Positions 48,001 through 54,660 are shown, counted from the first letter of the stretch. The stretch is 64,000 nucleotides of DNA from Zoroaster sp. YZ-2022 (GCA_029582265.1 CM055837.1:16964355-17028354); one strand, 5' to 3'. Translations and numbers: made by a program. The notes: generated from the letters alone by a model not told the origin.

Positions 48001-51000
48001 GCACGTGCCAGTTATGGGTGGATTGTTTCACATCAGTGGGCAGATCAAGTGTATTGAAAAGGGAGCACAACATACATTGTATGGCAAATTTACATGAAAG
48101 GAAAAAAAAGAGAGATCCACTTGTCTCACAGGGTGATTTGAGAAAAGAATTGTTGACTTCATGAGATGAAACTTCTGTGTCGTAATTTAAGAGTGAATGT
48201 AAAAAATCTGGTTGCATTTTCACTATTTTCTTGTTAATGACACAATGAAAAAAAACTTAATTTTTCATGGGTTGGATTCTGTACATCTCTAATACAAAAG
48301 TAAGGATGCATTTATAGAGATTTTACCAAAAGTGTTTATTTTACTGACTTAAAGTCCCTATATGCTATAAGTATTCTCAAAAAACCGTTTTGGGTTAAAT
48401 TCCATGTTGGAATTAATGCAAAAAAATCTGAATGCATTTTCACAATTTTTGTGTCAGCGACACAACGCAATAAGTTGAACATTTCAAAGGTTGATTTCTG
48501 TGTCTTTTACAAAGTATGGATGCATTAAAATACAAAATTTATATTTATACCAAAATTATATTCTGGTGGAATTAAAGTCATGCAAAGAAGTCAAAATGTA
48601 TTTCACAATTTTTGTTTTAATGACACATCAAAGTAAGCTGAAAATTTCACATATTGTTTTCTAAATACATCTCGTCATTCTTATATTTATAAACTTTTTA
48701 CCAATGGTGTACAACCGCTTTAATTACAGCTAAACAGACGAGAGCTGCTGGTAATAAGACTTCCGTTTCCCGGTACTCACACATCAGAGGTTCTGGCTAT
48801 GGCAAACCAAAGACTGCAGCTGTTTGGTCACCAGCTGATGCAGCAAAACAAAAGATCAAAGGTCAGTCCCTCATCCGCCTTGCCAGAATTGACCAATTGA
48901 TAGCTCACAATCAAAATTCCAAATTGACCAATCAGATTAGCTGCACACTCCTTTTAACCAGTTCGCACCGGGAATAAAAAAGGTTTTCCGAACCCCGTGG
49001 CGGGTTTATTTTTACTGCACAAACACGACCAATGGTGCTCACCAGAGCGTGACCGGGGAGACCGCGTCTTCCACCGTATGCTTATGGCTCGTTGCCACGT
49101 CGACCGGGAATCTATACAAATATTCCCGAGAATACTGTGGCGTGTTTAGACGCTCTCCGATCCGCTGTCCAAAAAACAATTGCGTGTATACAAGGCCTCC
49201 GACGCGAACTGGTTAAGAGATGCTCATACATGTAATTCAGTACACCACATCATTATCCTCCAGTAAACTAGAATTTGCACCTCAGAACCCCACCCCAGCC
49301 TACATGGGCCTATAGTGGACAGTATTCCAAAAGTCTTTGTTTTTTCAAGTCTTTTCTTTCAAAATTTTCTTTAAAATGAGAGCAATTTCTCAGAATAACT
49401 TTGAATGAAACCATACCCAAATGGACTTAACACAGTAACATATACAACTGAAAACATAATTTGTTTGAACATTAATAATAGCGTATGGGTTTTTTATGAA
49501 ACCATATGAAGACAGTCTTCAAAGTTATCAGTACAAATGTTAAAATGGTCGTTCTTTCTTCACCCAGGTTCTGAAATACCCCATCTTCTGGACAGACCAG
49601 GGGTTGCTGGAAAGAACATTATGGCGTCGGTGGAGTCCTTTGCACATTACATACAGGAACATTTTGTGGATGGTGAGAAGCAAACACCACTGTCTGAGGT
49701 ACATGAACAATAGCGCATTTTAAATGATTATAAAATACCATTCTAGAACATGTATAGACCTTGTGCAGTTAACGTTATCACACCTTGTGCGATATTTTGG
49801 TATTCATTGCAATCAGAACACAAATCTGATGCATTTACCCTAACCCCCTAGTAATTTTTATCGAGATACCTGAATCCACCAAAATTAATTAACATGCACA
49901 CAGTTGTTGGACTTTGATGGAACTGATACAGTGGCAAACACAAAGTATCATGGCTTTAATTGGCTAAATATAGACCTGAATCCAACAAAAGCAGCCAGTG
50001 GACTTTGATGGCATCATGTTCAATTCACTGGGCTATACATTTCTGAGGATTTTTACAAATCTCCCTTTGCCTCAAAATTTACTTTGACAGAAGAGAGTAG
50101 CTACCAAGGAAAGAAAGAAATAGCCTGTATTGTGTACAAACCTCTAGTTTCATGTTTGTGGGGATGTGGAGAGCCTATAAATCCTTCAAAACTAAACATC
50201 AAAACGTCTTTTTCCAATTAGGCTGCTACCCTTTTTAACAGATTTTTTACCTTTGTCAAATCACACCTGTGATGTGTACAGTACTGAATCCATAAAAATC
50301 AAGCAAAACCAGAGGGTGTGAATTTTAATAAACATAAGCAGGGATAAATTATTGAACCATGGTATCTAAAAATCATATTCAAAAATACACTCACAGTCTA
50401 ACATCATAGCTTGTTATTCAAAATTTTGGTGTTAAATTTTTTGCCATTTAGTCTCCACCAATACAGCCCAGACAATCAATGGAAGAGCCAATGCTCTCTG
50501 CGAGCATGCGCGAATCCCGTTTGCAACTGGTCTCCCGAGAGAGGGCGCTAATCAATGAGGTATCGGAATGGCAAGCCCAGTGGAAAGAGGAGCACAGACT
50601 CAATGCCAAGCTCAAGGCCGAGATGGCAGCCTTGCAGAGGGAGGCAGTTAGGAAGGAGGAAGAGCTGACGCTGAATCACCAAAGGAACATGTTTAAACTT
50701 AAACAGGATAACTTTGTATTGCAGGCGAAGGTATGTGTCTAAAAAAAAATTGTGAGATTGTAATCACGAATAGTTGGGTATATTTCATGATTTTTGTAGT
50801 GTTTGTTTCAGCAGATACTACTTTTGAATATAAAATTATTGTTTTTTATTTATCTTTCAACAACAAAAAAGTTAACCACACAAGACGGCCAGCAGAAGGT
50901 CAAAACTGTCTCAGGGCGGTCACTAGAGGGCGCCACTCAGGAGGAAATCAAGCTCATGCAGAAAGAGATCATTGAACAGGAGACACTGCTACATGGTTAC

Positions 51001-53718
51001 CAACAGGTAAGCACTTACACTATGAATAACTTTACCCTGAAAATGCCCTGAAAATCTGTTTTACCGTGAAATAAATAGTTCATGACAATTTCATGATGAC
51101 ACAACAGTGAAATTGCCATGAAATACTCTTGGAATTCCTTCGCCGTGAAAACACTGAAAATGCCATGAACTTCTCGTGGCAGTTTTTGGGGCAGCTCATT
51201 AATTCTCGAGAGCACCGTGAATTTGCCGTGAAATCACCGTGGACATTATTGCCAATATCTGAGAGGAAGAGACACTACTGTGAAATTGCAGTGAAATTAC
51301 GGTGAACTGTTATTTCAAGGCAAAATGGATTTTCAGGGTTTTTTCAAGGTGAAATATTTCATAGTGTTAGACTGACAGAATACATAAAAGTTTGCTTTGT
51401 GCTAACCTACTGAGGGCGCTGTTCACTAGTTTCCCTAGAGACACATATGCAACTTACATCGATGGTGTATAATGTTGATCATATATGCGCTTGTTGCACA
51501 TACACACATTTTCTAAACATCATTGGCTGATGAAGGACAGTTGGGGGCATATATTTTTGGAAATTAGTGCTTTTTAGAGGTCGGTTTTCTTCCAGAGGAG
51601 ATTATATCCACAGGCATAGGGACTTGAAAATAAAATATAATAAAAGATTATATGTTGATCAATCAACATTTAACTTGTTGGTACTAAACAGCTATTTTAT
51701 TTAGCATTGGTTCCTATGGAAATTTATTTAGTTACCTCGAGCAACACTGGACACTTGCTTGTACTTAGTCTTACTTCAAGACGTCAGGTAGAAATCTGTT
51801 TGCCCTGCACAGCAGGTGGTTACAGCATGATGCATACACACTCCAAAAAACAGCTTGGCTCAAGACTAAGCTGCACATGAAGTGAGTTCATATTCATGTG
51901 ACAACTCCTGACGATGATTAGAGCATGTTAAGTGAAATGCAGAGAAGACCCCGAGAAGACCCCATGGTTCTCCCAGAACCACGCTGTCACTTAGCGATAG
52001 TTGAGAAAGAAGTTGCCCGATATTGGTTCTCCCTGAACCAAAATCTCACTTAGCGACAATTGAGATATGAGTTGCCTGAGAAGGTTCTTTTCAGAACCCT
52101 GTACCTCACTTAGTTGAGATAAACACATGGTGTTTCCGCAAACTGAGATTATATACATGTACTGTACATGTACATGTAAGGTATATTATAGCAATTAACA
52201 TATCATAAATTTTTTGTTCCGATTTTGTTTTTATAAACAGGAGAATGAGAGGCTGTACAATGAAGTCCGTAAACTACAAAAATCAAACTCTGATGTCGAA
52301 GAGAGGATATTGAGGGAAAACCAAAAACTACAAACGGAACTTGCAACTGTGAAGTAAGATTTTATTGTGTGTTTTTCAAAAATATTGGAGTGAAGAAAAA
52401 TATACTAAGGCAGGATTTGAACCTGTGAACTCCAGATTACTGTAGTGCTACTCTACCTGAACAATTTAGCCCTATAGTTTGTGGTCTTCCAATTGCCAAT
52501 ATTTTTGTTCTGGGGGTGCTAATCAGAAGCCATGAAACCGCATACGTGTAGCAAGGGCTCAGGCCTCAACTTATGATGCTCTTTCTCTTTCTTGAAGTGT
52601 CTTTTTTAAAATTTATATAAATGTAGAATTTTTCCATTTTTGGCAATAAAATGTCTATAAATGATCTAAATTTCATAAGAATCAAGAGATGTATGGAAAC
52701 CATCCTGTGAAAGTTTCAGCTTAATTTTGGTGTGTTAATAGGAACTGGTTGGAACAATGATTCCATTTCAGATTTGAATTTTTATTCATATTTTCTTTAA
52801 AAGGCAAACAAATTTCTAGGGGAAGATTGATACCGTCATTAGCTTAACATCAAGTAACTTTAACATAAAAATTAAACCATTTGTTTGTTTTTGAATTACC
52901 AATGTGATTCATATGCATGGTCAGAATTACTTGAAGGGGCAATATCGTCACAATTAACAGGGCATGGAATTGGAGTGCTAGTTTTAGATTAACTCAGGGA
53001 CTGCAAATAATACCCCACATAAGGTCATATTACCGTTGCTGCTGCATAAATCAGCCAGTAATTTTCAGTCACTGTGTTCATCTTAAACACCGATTCCATG
53101 CCCTGTTGAAAGTCTGCTCTGATCGTGACAATACTGTCCCATTAACCCTAACTCCCTAGGCCCATTTGCTTAGACATAACCTGAATCCTCCAAAATCCTT
53201 CGGTAGTAAAACAAGCACATGACATGTATGCACACATGTGTTTCTAATCTGTGATACATGTACATGGCCAGGGACCCTCCCTGCATGCATGGAGCAATAA
53301 ACAGTGTCCACTGGCCCAAGCACTGACCTTGCAATCACGACAACAAACATGGATGTACATGTACCATGGAAAGGCAAGTCTGCCTAATAACCTCAATCCT
53401 CCAAAATCCTTCACTTTAGCAAAGAGCATGTAGCATAGCATGTAACCTCAATCCTTCAAAATCCTTCACTTTAGCAAAGAGGATTTTGGAGGATTTGGGA
53501 AGGTTAGGGTTAAACAATGGGAAATTCTGCTGTCAGAACACAATATTCTTCCTTTTTGTCATTTAAGGGAGCTTCTTGAGCAGAAAGATGCAGCACTTCG
53601 ATACAAGGGTGTCATTACAGGTTCAAAGGTACAGCAAGAGATTGCAGCTGGTAATAATACTGCCATCTTGGGAGCGGGCAGGATCGCTGAACTACAGGTT
53701 GAGCTCCGAGAAGCTGAG
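21247..53718 (+). CDS. CEP162: CEP162, N-terminal ~923 codons in 17 coding exons; C-terminus not in window
   Basis: CEP162 is a microtubule-binding coiled-coil protein at the distal end of centrioles that helps assemble the ciliary transition zone. The model joins in phase throughout. It matches recalled vertebrate CEP162 in order: LDDDFENFLKESFSDDS, PWWM, GIDTLEEQADKERFF, KKGMLSKVALLETSDS, EMEALQDALRAA, GFDLQP, GSGYGKP, FKLKQDNFVLQAK, and IEQETLLHGYQQENERLYNE. Coding begins at the ATG at 21337. The 5' UTR exon 2 is 21247-21336, after the ccaatcaaccag acceptor. The last exon found ends in phase 0 at a gtaagt donor, and the rest of the coiled coil was not seen before 64000. Unusual: 11-12 tandem GFDLQP motifs in exon 10. 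Confidence 0.93.
21337..21402 (+). CDS. CEP162: CEP162 coding exon 1
   Basis: Encodes MARAPKFSQRQLDDDFENFL followed by KE, then gtatgc. Vertebrate CEP162 also opens with a short ELDEEFEQFMKE-like sequence. An upstream in-frame Met with this homology was not seen. Confidence 0.92.
21785..22042 (-). repeat. GAGTAC-type short tandem repeat
   Basis: An array of six-base units (gagtac, gagtat, aagtac) of about 170 bases, flanked by catgagtatgagtaagag and ctccaactccatagttgtag. The flanks are the complement of the unit in the 12296-12922 minisatellite, so the two arrays share an origin. Confidence 0.88.
22105..22282 (+). CDS. CEP162: CEP162 coding exon 2
   Basis: Encodes SFSDDSVDSDKLNKYFAKSK, a lysine/glutamate stretch, then ESQPWWMRDNEEDEDD. 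The SDDS and PWW motifs are typical of the CEP162 N-terminus. Acceptor tttgacag, donor TCAG/gtagga. Confidence 0.94.
22495..22625 (+). repeat. SINE family 2
   Basis: A tRNA-like head (cttggtggtcgagaggtta) followed by ctgagtcacctgtgga, the plus-strand version of the repeat at 2040. Confidence 0.75.
22689..23034 (+). mobile_element. TTAA element family A (copy 1)
   Basis: Starts ttaaccctaactccctaggc and ends ggaaggttagggttaa. The interior has gtgatacatgtacatggcca and repeated cctcaatccttcaaaatcc. It has 11-base inverted termini with TTAA outside and no ORF. Other copies: 41773, 53142, 57121. Confidence 0.85.
23406..23497 (+). CDS. CEP162: CEP162 coding exon 3
   Basis: Encodes NKWLKPKKQSTPLREKAEML and EKTQKGSSQK. 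A basic, low-conservation linker. The phase joins exons 2 and 4. Acceptor atggacag, donor AAAAG/gtacag. Confidence 0.82.
23727..23793 (+). CDS. CEP162: CEP162 coding exon 4
   Basis: Encodes DPGDSSDIPKRKVDMCKDSL then ED. Acceptor atttccag, donor GATC/gtaagt. Confidence 0.82.
23875..24190. repeat. Inverted repeat pair in CEP162 intron
   Basis: The phrase agtcatggtacagccaagcc (about 23840) recurs as its complement ggcttggctgtaccatgact (about 24158). Both sides also share ggccaggc-type text, so 23838-24178 looks like an inverted-repeat element of about 340 bases. Confidence 0.65.
24430..24472 (+). CDS. CEP162: CEP162 coding exon 5
   Basis: A 43-base exon encoding SMGHMTDDMPKDR between ttattttcag and AAG/gtatat. 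Short and weakly conserved; accepted because phases 1 and 2 fit its neighbours. Confidence 0.72.
24588..24962 (+). repeat. SINE family 1, inserted in MITE B
   Basis: A full tRNA-like head (gtcgtggctgagcggtctag), core ccttgagcaagatacttaac and ctccccagggagctgagatg, tail (att)n. Confidence 0.88.
25113..25146. repeat. Perfect 16-bp stem-loop
   Basis: aggcctctccttttgg is followed after two bases by its exact complement ccaaaaggagaggcct. It lies inside the extra insert in MITE B. Confidence 0.85.
25554..25603 (+). CDS. CEP162: CEP162 coding exon 6
   Basis: A 50-base exon encoding GVLPSQASFDETLSFT, between taccacag and CACAG/gtaaga. Phase 2 in, phase 1 out. Confidence 0.82.
26279..26507 (+). CDS. 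CEP162: CEP162 coding exon 7
   Basis: Encodes TGTSQGLTPASTGPGIDTLE and EQADKERFFRELEAKRGG, then KVDYRKLIKEAEMS and two degenerate TMGS-containing repeats. It matches vertebrate LGLDTLEEQEEKEQFF and SIDYSRLNKE. Acceptor ctctttcag, donor ATGGG/gtgagt. Confidence 0.95.
26929..27158. mobile_element. MITE family B, uninterrupted copy
   Basis: From ttaaagggacattatcggca to gacaatattgtccctttaa, 230 bases, TTAA at both ends. This is the best reference for the split copies. Confidence 0.85.
27547..27854 (+). CDS. CEP162: CEP162 coding exon 8
   Basis: Encodes TADEHSSPFPFKQDPGKEEA, an acidic DDDYADE stretch, a proline/threonine linker and KKGMLSKVALLETSDSMFNA. The last block matches vertebrate KTGMLANVVLLDSLDS. 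Acceptor tttttgtag, donor CACAG/gtaaga. Confidence 0.93.
27944..28193. mobile_element. TTAA element family C (copy 1)
   Basis: Starts ttaaccagttcgcgtcggga and ends ggcctccgacacgaactggttaa in register, so the inverted ends are TTAACCAGTTCG. It matches 48954-49216 throughout (cgtgtttagacgctctc shared). Confidence 0.88.
28386..28740 (+). repeat. SINE family 1
   Basis: Head gggtgtcgtggccgagctgt, core ccttgagcaagacacttaat, inner ctccccagggagctgagatg, tail (att)n. Confidence 0.88.
29170..29592. repeat. CCTATA-rich repetitive stretch
   Basis: Clusters of cctataaaa and cctatatt units at 29189-29290 and 29525-29592 flank about 230 bases of more ordinary sequence. I see no gene; it could be the ends of a repeat element. 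Confidence 0.55.
29706..30025 (+). repeat. SINE family 1
   Basis: The tRNA-like head lacks its first bases (starts near gtgagcaacggatttgtg); the core and tail are intact. It ends about 35 bases before CEP162 exon 9. Confidence 0.82.
30059..30184 (+). CDS. CEP162: CEP162 coding exon 9
   Basis: Encodes FLGAGTATEMEALQDALRAA and NTPTMDFSATGSGIYNVTEE. It matches the vertebrate SSSDVEALHQAY region. Acceptor gatgcag, donor GAAG/gtaaaa. Confidence 0.9.
30637..31535. mobile_element. Probable DNA element with CCCCGGGG-rich ends
   Basis: The left side (tttaaagcccactcttatcc, then ctggggaata) and the right side (ggggaattgcctagtgtgaa then aagccctta) are roughly complementary, and the interior has many ccccaggg/cccgggg blocks. 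No conserved protein was recognised. Boundaries approximate. Confidence 0.5.
32241..32857 (+). CDS. CEP162: CEP162 coding exon 10 with GFDLQP tandem repeats
   Basis: Starts SGTQARTVDDIIREVNEDKR, then a serine/acidic stretch and LELGLPPTNEERGFDLQP. Then comes a tandem series with the 11-residue consensus GFDLQPANESR, ending RAFDLHAIS. I count 11 recognisable FDLQP/FVLQP units plus a degenerate twelfth. The unit is 33 bases, in frame, with few changes, so the expansion looks recent. From memory, vertebrate CEP162 has one such motif. Acceptor ttatccag, donor ATCAGT/gtgagt. The antisense ORFs here are artefacts. Confidence 0.95.
32456..32842 (+). repeat. 33-bp in-frame coding minisatellite in CEP162
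   Basis: The unit ggttttgacttacagccagc followed by caatgagagcaga is repeated about nine times nearly exactly, with more diverged units at both ends. The diverged ends and homogeneous middle are typical of array growth from the centre. Confidence 0.93.
33062..33440 (-). repeat. SINE family 1
   Basis: An (aat)n tract, tatggcgcacgtattcacc, and the inner and core blocks, ending in a tRNA-like head at ccgctcgaccatggcac. Inside the CEP162 intron after exon 10. Confidence 0.86.
33766..34124 (-). repeat. SINE family 1
   Basis: Minus-orientation copy with a short (aat)n tail and a complete head ending gctcggccacgaca. Confidence 0.86.
34403..36603. mobile_element. hAT-type non-autonomous element, 2.2 kb
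   Basis: The termini TAGGCTTGGGCGGTTCC and GGAACCGCCCAAGCCTA are exact complements. The flanks atacatat (34395-34402) and atacatat (36604-36611) are an exact 8-bp target duplication, as hAT transposons make. The interior has repeated accgtactaccatccatgcc blocks and two copies of gcgcggttgcaccatggtac, but no long ORF. Confidence 0.88.
36935..37037. repeat. 103-nt hairpin
   Basis: Outer arms acaaatataacatggttt and aaaccatgttatatttgt, and inner arms ggtggacagtcgatattagc and its complement, close on a loop of about seven bases (tcggtat), with a small mismatch between the two arm blocks. Could be a very short foldback element or, if transcribed, an RNA hairpin. Confidence 0.85.
37488..37754. mobile_element. 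Small inverted-repeat element
   Basis: Ends accctgccagacgca and tgcgtctggcagggt are complementary, 267 bases apart. The interior repeats gatgca/tgcatc motifs. No ORF of interest. Confidence 0.7.
37830..38075 (+). repeat. Dispersed repeat, paralogous to 49840-50050
   Basis: Shares ggtacagtggcaaa, acaaaagcagccagtgga, gcatcatgttc and gggctata with 49840-50050 in the same order. Unclassified. Confidence 0.65.
38383..38434 (+). CDS. CEP162: CEP162 coding exon 11
   Basis: A 52-base exon encoding ADDENSQKRSSLKQHKK between tctttttag and AAAAG/gtaaaa. Weak conservation, but phase 0 in and phase 1 out fit. The intron after it is about 10.3 kb and holds the lectin gene. Confidence 0.78.
38466..38645 (-). 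repeat. SINE family 2
   Basis: Minus-strand tRNA-like head (gggttcgaatcccgcccgag) and the phrase attcttgcgtcgggagata, shared with the copy at 2200. Confidence 0.78.
38757..39777. mobile_element. Inverted-repeat element with internal satellite
   Basis: The left end tttaaagggaaggtac and the right end gtaccttccctttaaag are complementary. The interior includes a 58-bp tandem repeat (39170-39640). The terminal motif recurs across the window (1777, 38337, 53775, 57965, 61950-62370), so this is one member of a common family. Confidence 0.75.
39165..39645 (+). repeat. 58-bp tandem repeat, about 8 copies
   Basis: The unit reads aggttcagggggctttgtcc, then tctagaccaaagggagac and ccaggcccgctacccacagg. 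Copies are almost identical, which suggests recent amplification. Non-coding. Confidence 0.93.
40083..40165 (-). repeat. SINE family 1 fragment (head only)
   Basis: gattcgaacccacattctga to gctcggccatggcactcc; the tail is missing. Confidence 0.75.
40449..41354 (-). CDS. Secreted C-type lectin / PAN-like protein with repeat hinge, intronless
   Basis: 301 residues in one exon. Residues 1-21 are a signal peptide (hydrophobic IIIITLVVGIQTVIS). Residues 26-153 are a C-type lectin fold: CPNSEW...GTCYL, W50, C57, the WLHCNMDNATWGC block, C130, and the WRGVPC...IMC ending. No EPN or QPD motif is seen and WND is replaced by WRG, so classical calcium-dependent sugar binding is doubtful. Residues 154-213 are seven EAQPQITG-type octads plus one EAKPLN. 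Residues 217-293 hold nine cysteines in a PAN/Apple-like pattern. It lies antisense inside a CEP162 intron. Likely a secreted recognition or adhesion protein; the ligand is unknown. The lectin call is firm, the PAN call moderate. Confidence 0.88.
   Translation of the reverse strand: MMTMDLIIIITLVVGIQTVISQPTNCPNSEWIDHMGTCYLILPNDQHFTWHDGLKKCQDLGGDLVLPKSQSENDFVKETLLNNVLPDAVRNSANAWLHCNMDNATWGCSDPDQYSNWSDSLDFMLDGETCVLMTAIDGSWRGVPCFREKPIMCEAQPQITGEAQPQTTGEAQPQTTDEAQPQITGEAQPKITGEAQPQITGEAQPQITGEAKPLNKCPRSFTCSVVSPDEPRCLTDHIITQFRVSTYKYMQCCAACSRNQACLSFNLQGEMCQLNNATISEVESQFSKSMDNCVYYAYKQD
40715..40907 (-). repeat. 24-bp in-frame coding repeat in the lectin hinge
   Basis: On the plus strand, units of cgtgatttgtggctgtgcct plus cgcc; in the protein, EAQPQITG octads. 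Seven complete units with I/T, Q/K and G/D variants and a degenerate eighth. Confidence 0.92.
41773..42467 (+). mobile_element. TTAA element family A (copy 2) with internal tandem array
   Basis: Starts ttaaccctaactccctaggc and ends ggaaggttaggattaa. At about 42015-42440 the unit cctcaatccttcaaaatcct plus tcactttagcaaagagcatg is repeated about nine times, making this copy twice as long as its relatives. Confidence 0.87.
42524..42787. mobile_element. Inverted-repeat element, GGCGGATCCAG ends (copy 1)
   Basis: The left end gcatgggcggatccagaac is complementary to the right end ctggatccgccaatgc. The interior has a pyrimidine tract at 42655-42732 and ggggctacagcccc. A relative lies at 44478-44715. 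Confidence 0.8.
43083..43477. mobile_element. hAT-type MITE, 395 bp, exact target duplication
   Basis: Ends tagggctgtgc and gcacagctcta are complementary with one mismatch. The flanks ctagaaag (43075-43082) and ctagaaag (43478-43485) are an exact 8-bp duplication. The interior is rich in gataccc/gggtatc repeats. Confidence 0.88.
44346..44820. mobile_element. MITE family B, interrupted
   Basis: The left end ttaaagggacaacatcgtca and the right half (tttcagtcactgacttaatc to attgcccctata) are separated at 44478-44715 by a GGCGGATCCAG-type element. Confidence 0.75.
44478..44715. mobile_element. GGCGGATCCAG element (copy 2), inserted in MITE B
   Basis: Starts acataggcggatccagaaca and runs through ggggctacagccccgccccc; the right terminus is lost or degraded. 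Confidence 0.72.
46020..46127 (+). repeat. 12-bp tandem repeat (acatttcctaca)
   Basis: Nine or so near-identical units ending where the TA-flanked element at 46128 begins. The overlapping open frames are artefacts. Confidence 0.88.
46128..46400. mobile_element. Tc1/mariner-type MITE between minisatellite blocks
   Basis: The left end cactcactggccataagtat plus tgcaac and the right end gttgcagtacttttggccag plus tgagtg are complementary at 24 of 26 positions. TA flanks both ends (46126-46127, 46401-46402). It splits two blocks of 12-bp repeats. Confidence 0.85.
46402..46600 (+). repeat. 12-bp tandem repeat (tttcgcatctat)
   Basis: About 13 units of tttcgcatctat/tttcacatctat after four cattccatata-type units. 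The translated open frames are repeat artefacts. Confidence 0.92.
46787..47226. mobile_element. Inverted-repeat element with internal 22-bp repeat
   Basis: The left arm aactattatataacacccaa and the following tccttgtcatttgattgg are complementary to the right arm ccaatcaaatgacaaagatc and tacttggatgttatata. At 46880-47015 the interior has about six units of ccatccaccgtgcatttttgtt. Confidence 0.8.
47229..47392. repeat. Large palindrome, arms ~75 bases
   Basis: acaaataatgaatgttttgc ... gatggaatgttccattcaac is followed after about 13 bases by its near-complement. It abuts the element at 46787-47226, so the two may be parts of one foldback element. Confidence 0.85.
47525..47603 (+). repeat. SINE family 1 tail fragment
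   Basis: aatgcgccttgagcaccac to (att)n; the head is missing. Confidence 0.8.
47752..48010 (+). repeat. G-rich repeat with long G runs
   Basis: Several runs of seven to ten Gs, and two tandem copies of a unit with ttttttggggcactatgagg and atttttcatggggggg. Same family as 12130-12290. Many possible G-quadruplexes on the plus strand. ORFs here are artefacts. Confidence 0.82.
48730..48861 (+). CDS. CEP162: CEP162 coding exon 12
   Basis: Encodes KQTRAAGNKTSVSRYSHIRG and SGYGKPKTAAVWSPADAAK. It matches vertebrate YASVRSSGYGKPSSPLK. Acceptor aattacag, donor CAAAG/gtcagt. Confidence 0.93.
48954..49216. mobile_element. TTAA element family C (copy 2)
   Basis: Starts ttaaccagttcgcaccggga and ends ccgacgcgaactggttaa. 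A strong pair with 27944-28193, 263 bases. Confidence 0.88.
49568..49698 (+). CDS. CEP162: CEP162 coding exon 13
   Basis: Encodes SEIPHLLDRPGVAGKNIMAS and VESFAHYIQEHFVDGEKQ. Less conserved, but phases 1 and 0 fit and the borders are good (ttcacccag; TGAG/gtacat). Confidence 0.85.
49840..50345 (+). repeat. Composite of two dispersed repeats
   Basis: 49840-50050 and 50275-50320 match the repeat at 37830-38075. The middle (50048-50270) matches the interior of the element at 38757-39777 (accaaggaaagaaagaa, ggggatgtggag). This suggests one repeat inserted into another. Confidence 0.65.
50452..50730 (+). CDS. CEP162: CEP162 coding exon 14 (start of coiled coil)
   Basis: 93 codons, phase 0 to 0. 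Encodes SPPIQPRQSMEEPMLSASMR, then a heptad-rich segment (VSEWQAQWKEEHRLNAKLKA) ending MFKLKQDNFVLQAK. The last block matches vertebrate ELFKLNQDNYILQAK. Acceptor gccatttag, donor CGAAG/gtatgt. Confidence 0.95.
50872..51006 (+). CDS. CEP162: CEP162 coding exon 15
   Basis: 45 codons: LTTQDGQQKVKTVSGRSLEG, then TQEEIKLMQKEIIEQETLL and HGYQQ. It matches vertebrate KLKQIQKEIQEQETLLQGYQ. The acceptor after acaaaaaag is chosen because it gives phase 0; the longer upstream open stretch is in another frame. Confidence 0.93.
51945..52145 (+). repeat. Degenerate ~59-bp repeat
   Basis: Three imperfect units with ttctccctgaacc, tctcacttagcgac and agttgagaaa, related to the array at 54005-54290. Confidence 0.75.
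52241..52353 (+). CDS. CEP162: CEP162 coding exon 16
   Basis: Encodes ENERLYNEVRKLQKSNSDVE and ERILRENQKLQTELATV. It matches vertebrate ENERLYNQVKDLQEQNK and MFKENQSL. Acceptor tataaacag, donor GTGAA/gtaaga. Confidence 0.94.
52932..53145. mobile_element. MITE family B
   Basis: From gaaggggcaatatcgtcaca to gacaatactgtcccattaa. Its right TTAA is also the left TTAA of the family A element at 53142, so that element inserted at the MITE boundary. Confidence 0.78.
53142..53513 (+). mobile_element. TTAA element family A (copy 3)
   Basis: ttaaccctaactccctaggc to ggaaggttagggttaa, TTAA at both ends, no tandem expansion. It lies 55 bases before CEP162 exon 17. Confidence 0.87.
53568..53718 (+). CDS. 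CEP162: CEP162 coding exon 17 (last found)
   Basis: Encodes ELLEQKDAALRYKGVITGSK and AGRIAELQVELREAE, joined by an alanine/asparagine linker. It matches the vertebrate TDLLAELRMAQKE region. The first two bases of its opening Lys codon come from exon 16. Donor GCTGAG/gtaagt. No following coiled-coil exon was recognised before 64000. Confidence 0.9.
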
Positions 53719-54004
53719 GTAAGTGATTATTGACCTCCATTTTTTAAATACAAGAATGCTTGCCGCAGCTTTAGATGGAAGGTACAACATCGGTAATGTT
53801 GGCAAAATTGTTTCTCGTAGAATGCTAATACTCGTTTGCTAAAGGGAACCTACATCATTGGTAATTGTCAGAGTATATGAAATTACACGTATCAGTCATC
53901 CTGAAGAGAAAACAGGAATCTTGGAGAAAATGGGAATTGTAATGACAAATTTATAAAAAGTTGCAGGATAGCAACTTTTTGTAAAACTTAAAAACAGAAA
54001 AACA

Positions 54005-54290
54005 ATGTTACAGTGAAGTCCCCATGGTTCTGATCCACTTACCGATAGTTGAGAAACAAGTTGCCAGATATTGGTTCTTCCTGAACCGTAATCTCACTTA
54101 CCGATAGTTGAGAAATGAGTTGCCAGATATTGGTTCTTCCTGAACCATAATCTCACTTACCGATAGTTGAGAAACAAGTTGCCAGATATTGGTTCTTCCT
54201 GAACCATAATCTCACTTACCGATAGTTGAGAAACGAGTTGCCAGATATTGGTTCTTCCTGAACCATAATCTCACTTAGCTACAGTTGAGA
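54005..54290 (+). repeat. 59-bp tandem repeat, about 5 copies
   Basis: The unit reads cttaccgatagttgagaaac, then gagttgccagatattggtt and cttcctgaaccataatctca. Near-identical copies. Non-coding. Confidence 0.92.
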
Positions 54291-54325
54291 TAATTACACA
54301 TGATGTTACAGCAAACCGAAACGAT

Positions 54326-54660
54326 ATCAATACTCCACCGTGCAAAGCATCAAATCTCATGTTACAGTTGTGGTAGGTTTCTCAAAAATGTGCTGACCTA
54401 TGTAGAACTTCTGCAATCTATCTTTCTATTCACACTCATGTCCATGTCATCTGCAATTGACATGAACAAAAACAAGGTCATCATGGGATTGATAAAAGAG
54501 TCTAATATCTAGCCAGGAGGCAATATGAATTACGCTGTGATTGTCAATCATTTAATTACATTTAAACTTGGATTTCGCCATGAATTGTTTAAACGACTGA
54601 ACAAATATTTTCGCTCACCTGCGGCTTATTGATGTTTTGATGCTATTGAAATTCAGACCA
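54326..54660 (+). repeat. Duplication unit fragment upstream of the GPCR array (copy 1)
   Basis: Contains actccaccgtgcaaagcatc, atctatctttctattcacac and agccaggaggcaatatgaat. It is repeated at 55006-55330, in part at 58436-58640, and at 63918-64000. Confidence 0.85.

Noticed and set aside
47707..48164. Glycine/tryptophan-rich ORFs of 116-119 codons
   Set aside because: Produced by long G runs in a dispersed repeat; no splice or domain support.
53142..53513. TTAGGG/CCCTAA motifs suggesting an interstitial telomere
   Set aside because: Only single motifs at the ends of a TTAA-bounded transposon; no tandem telomeric array.
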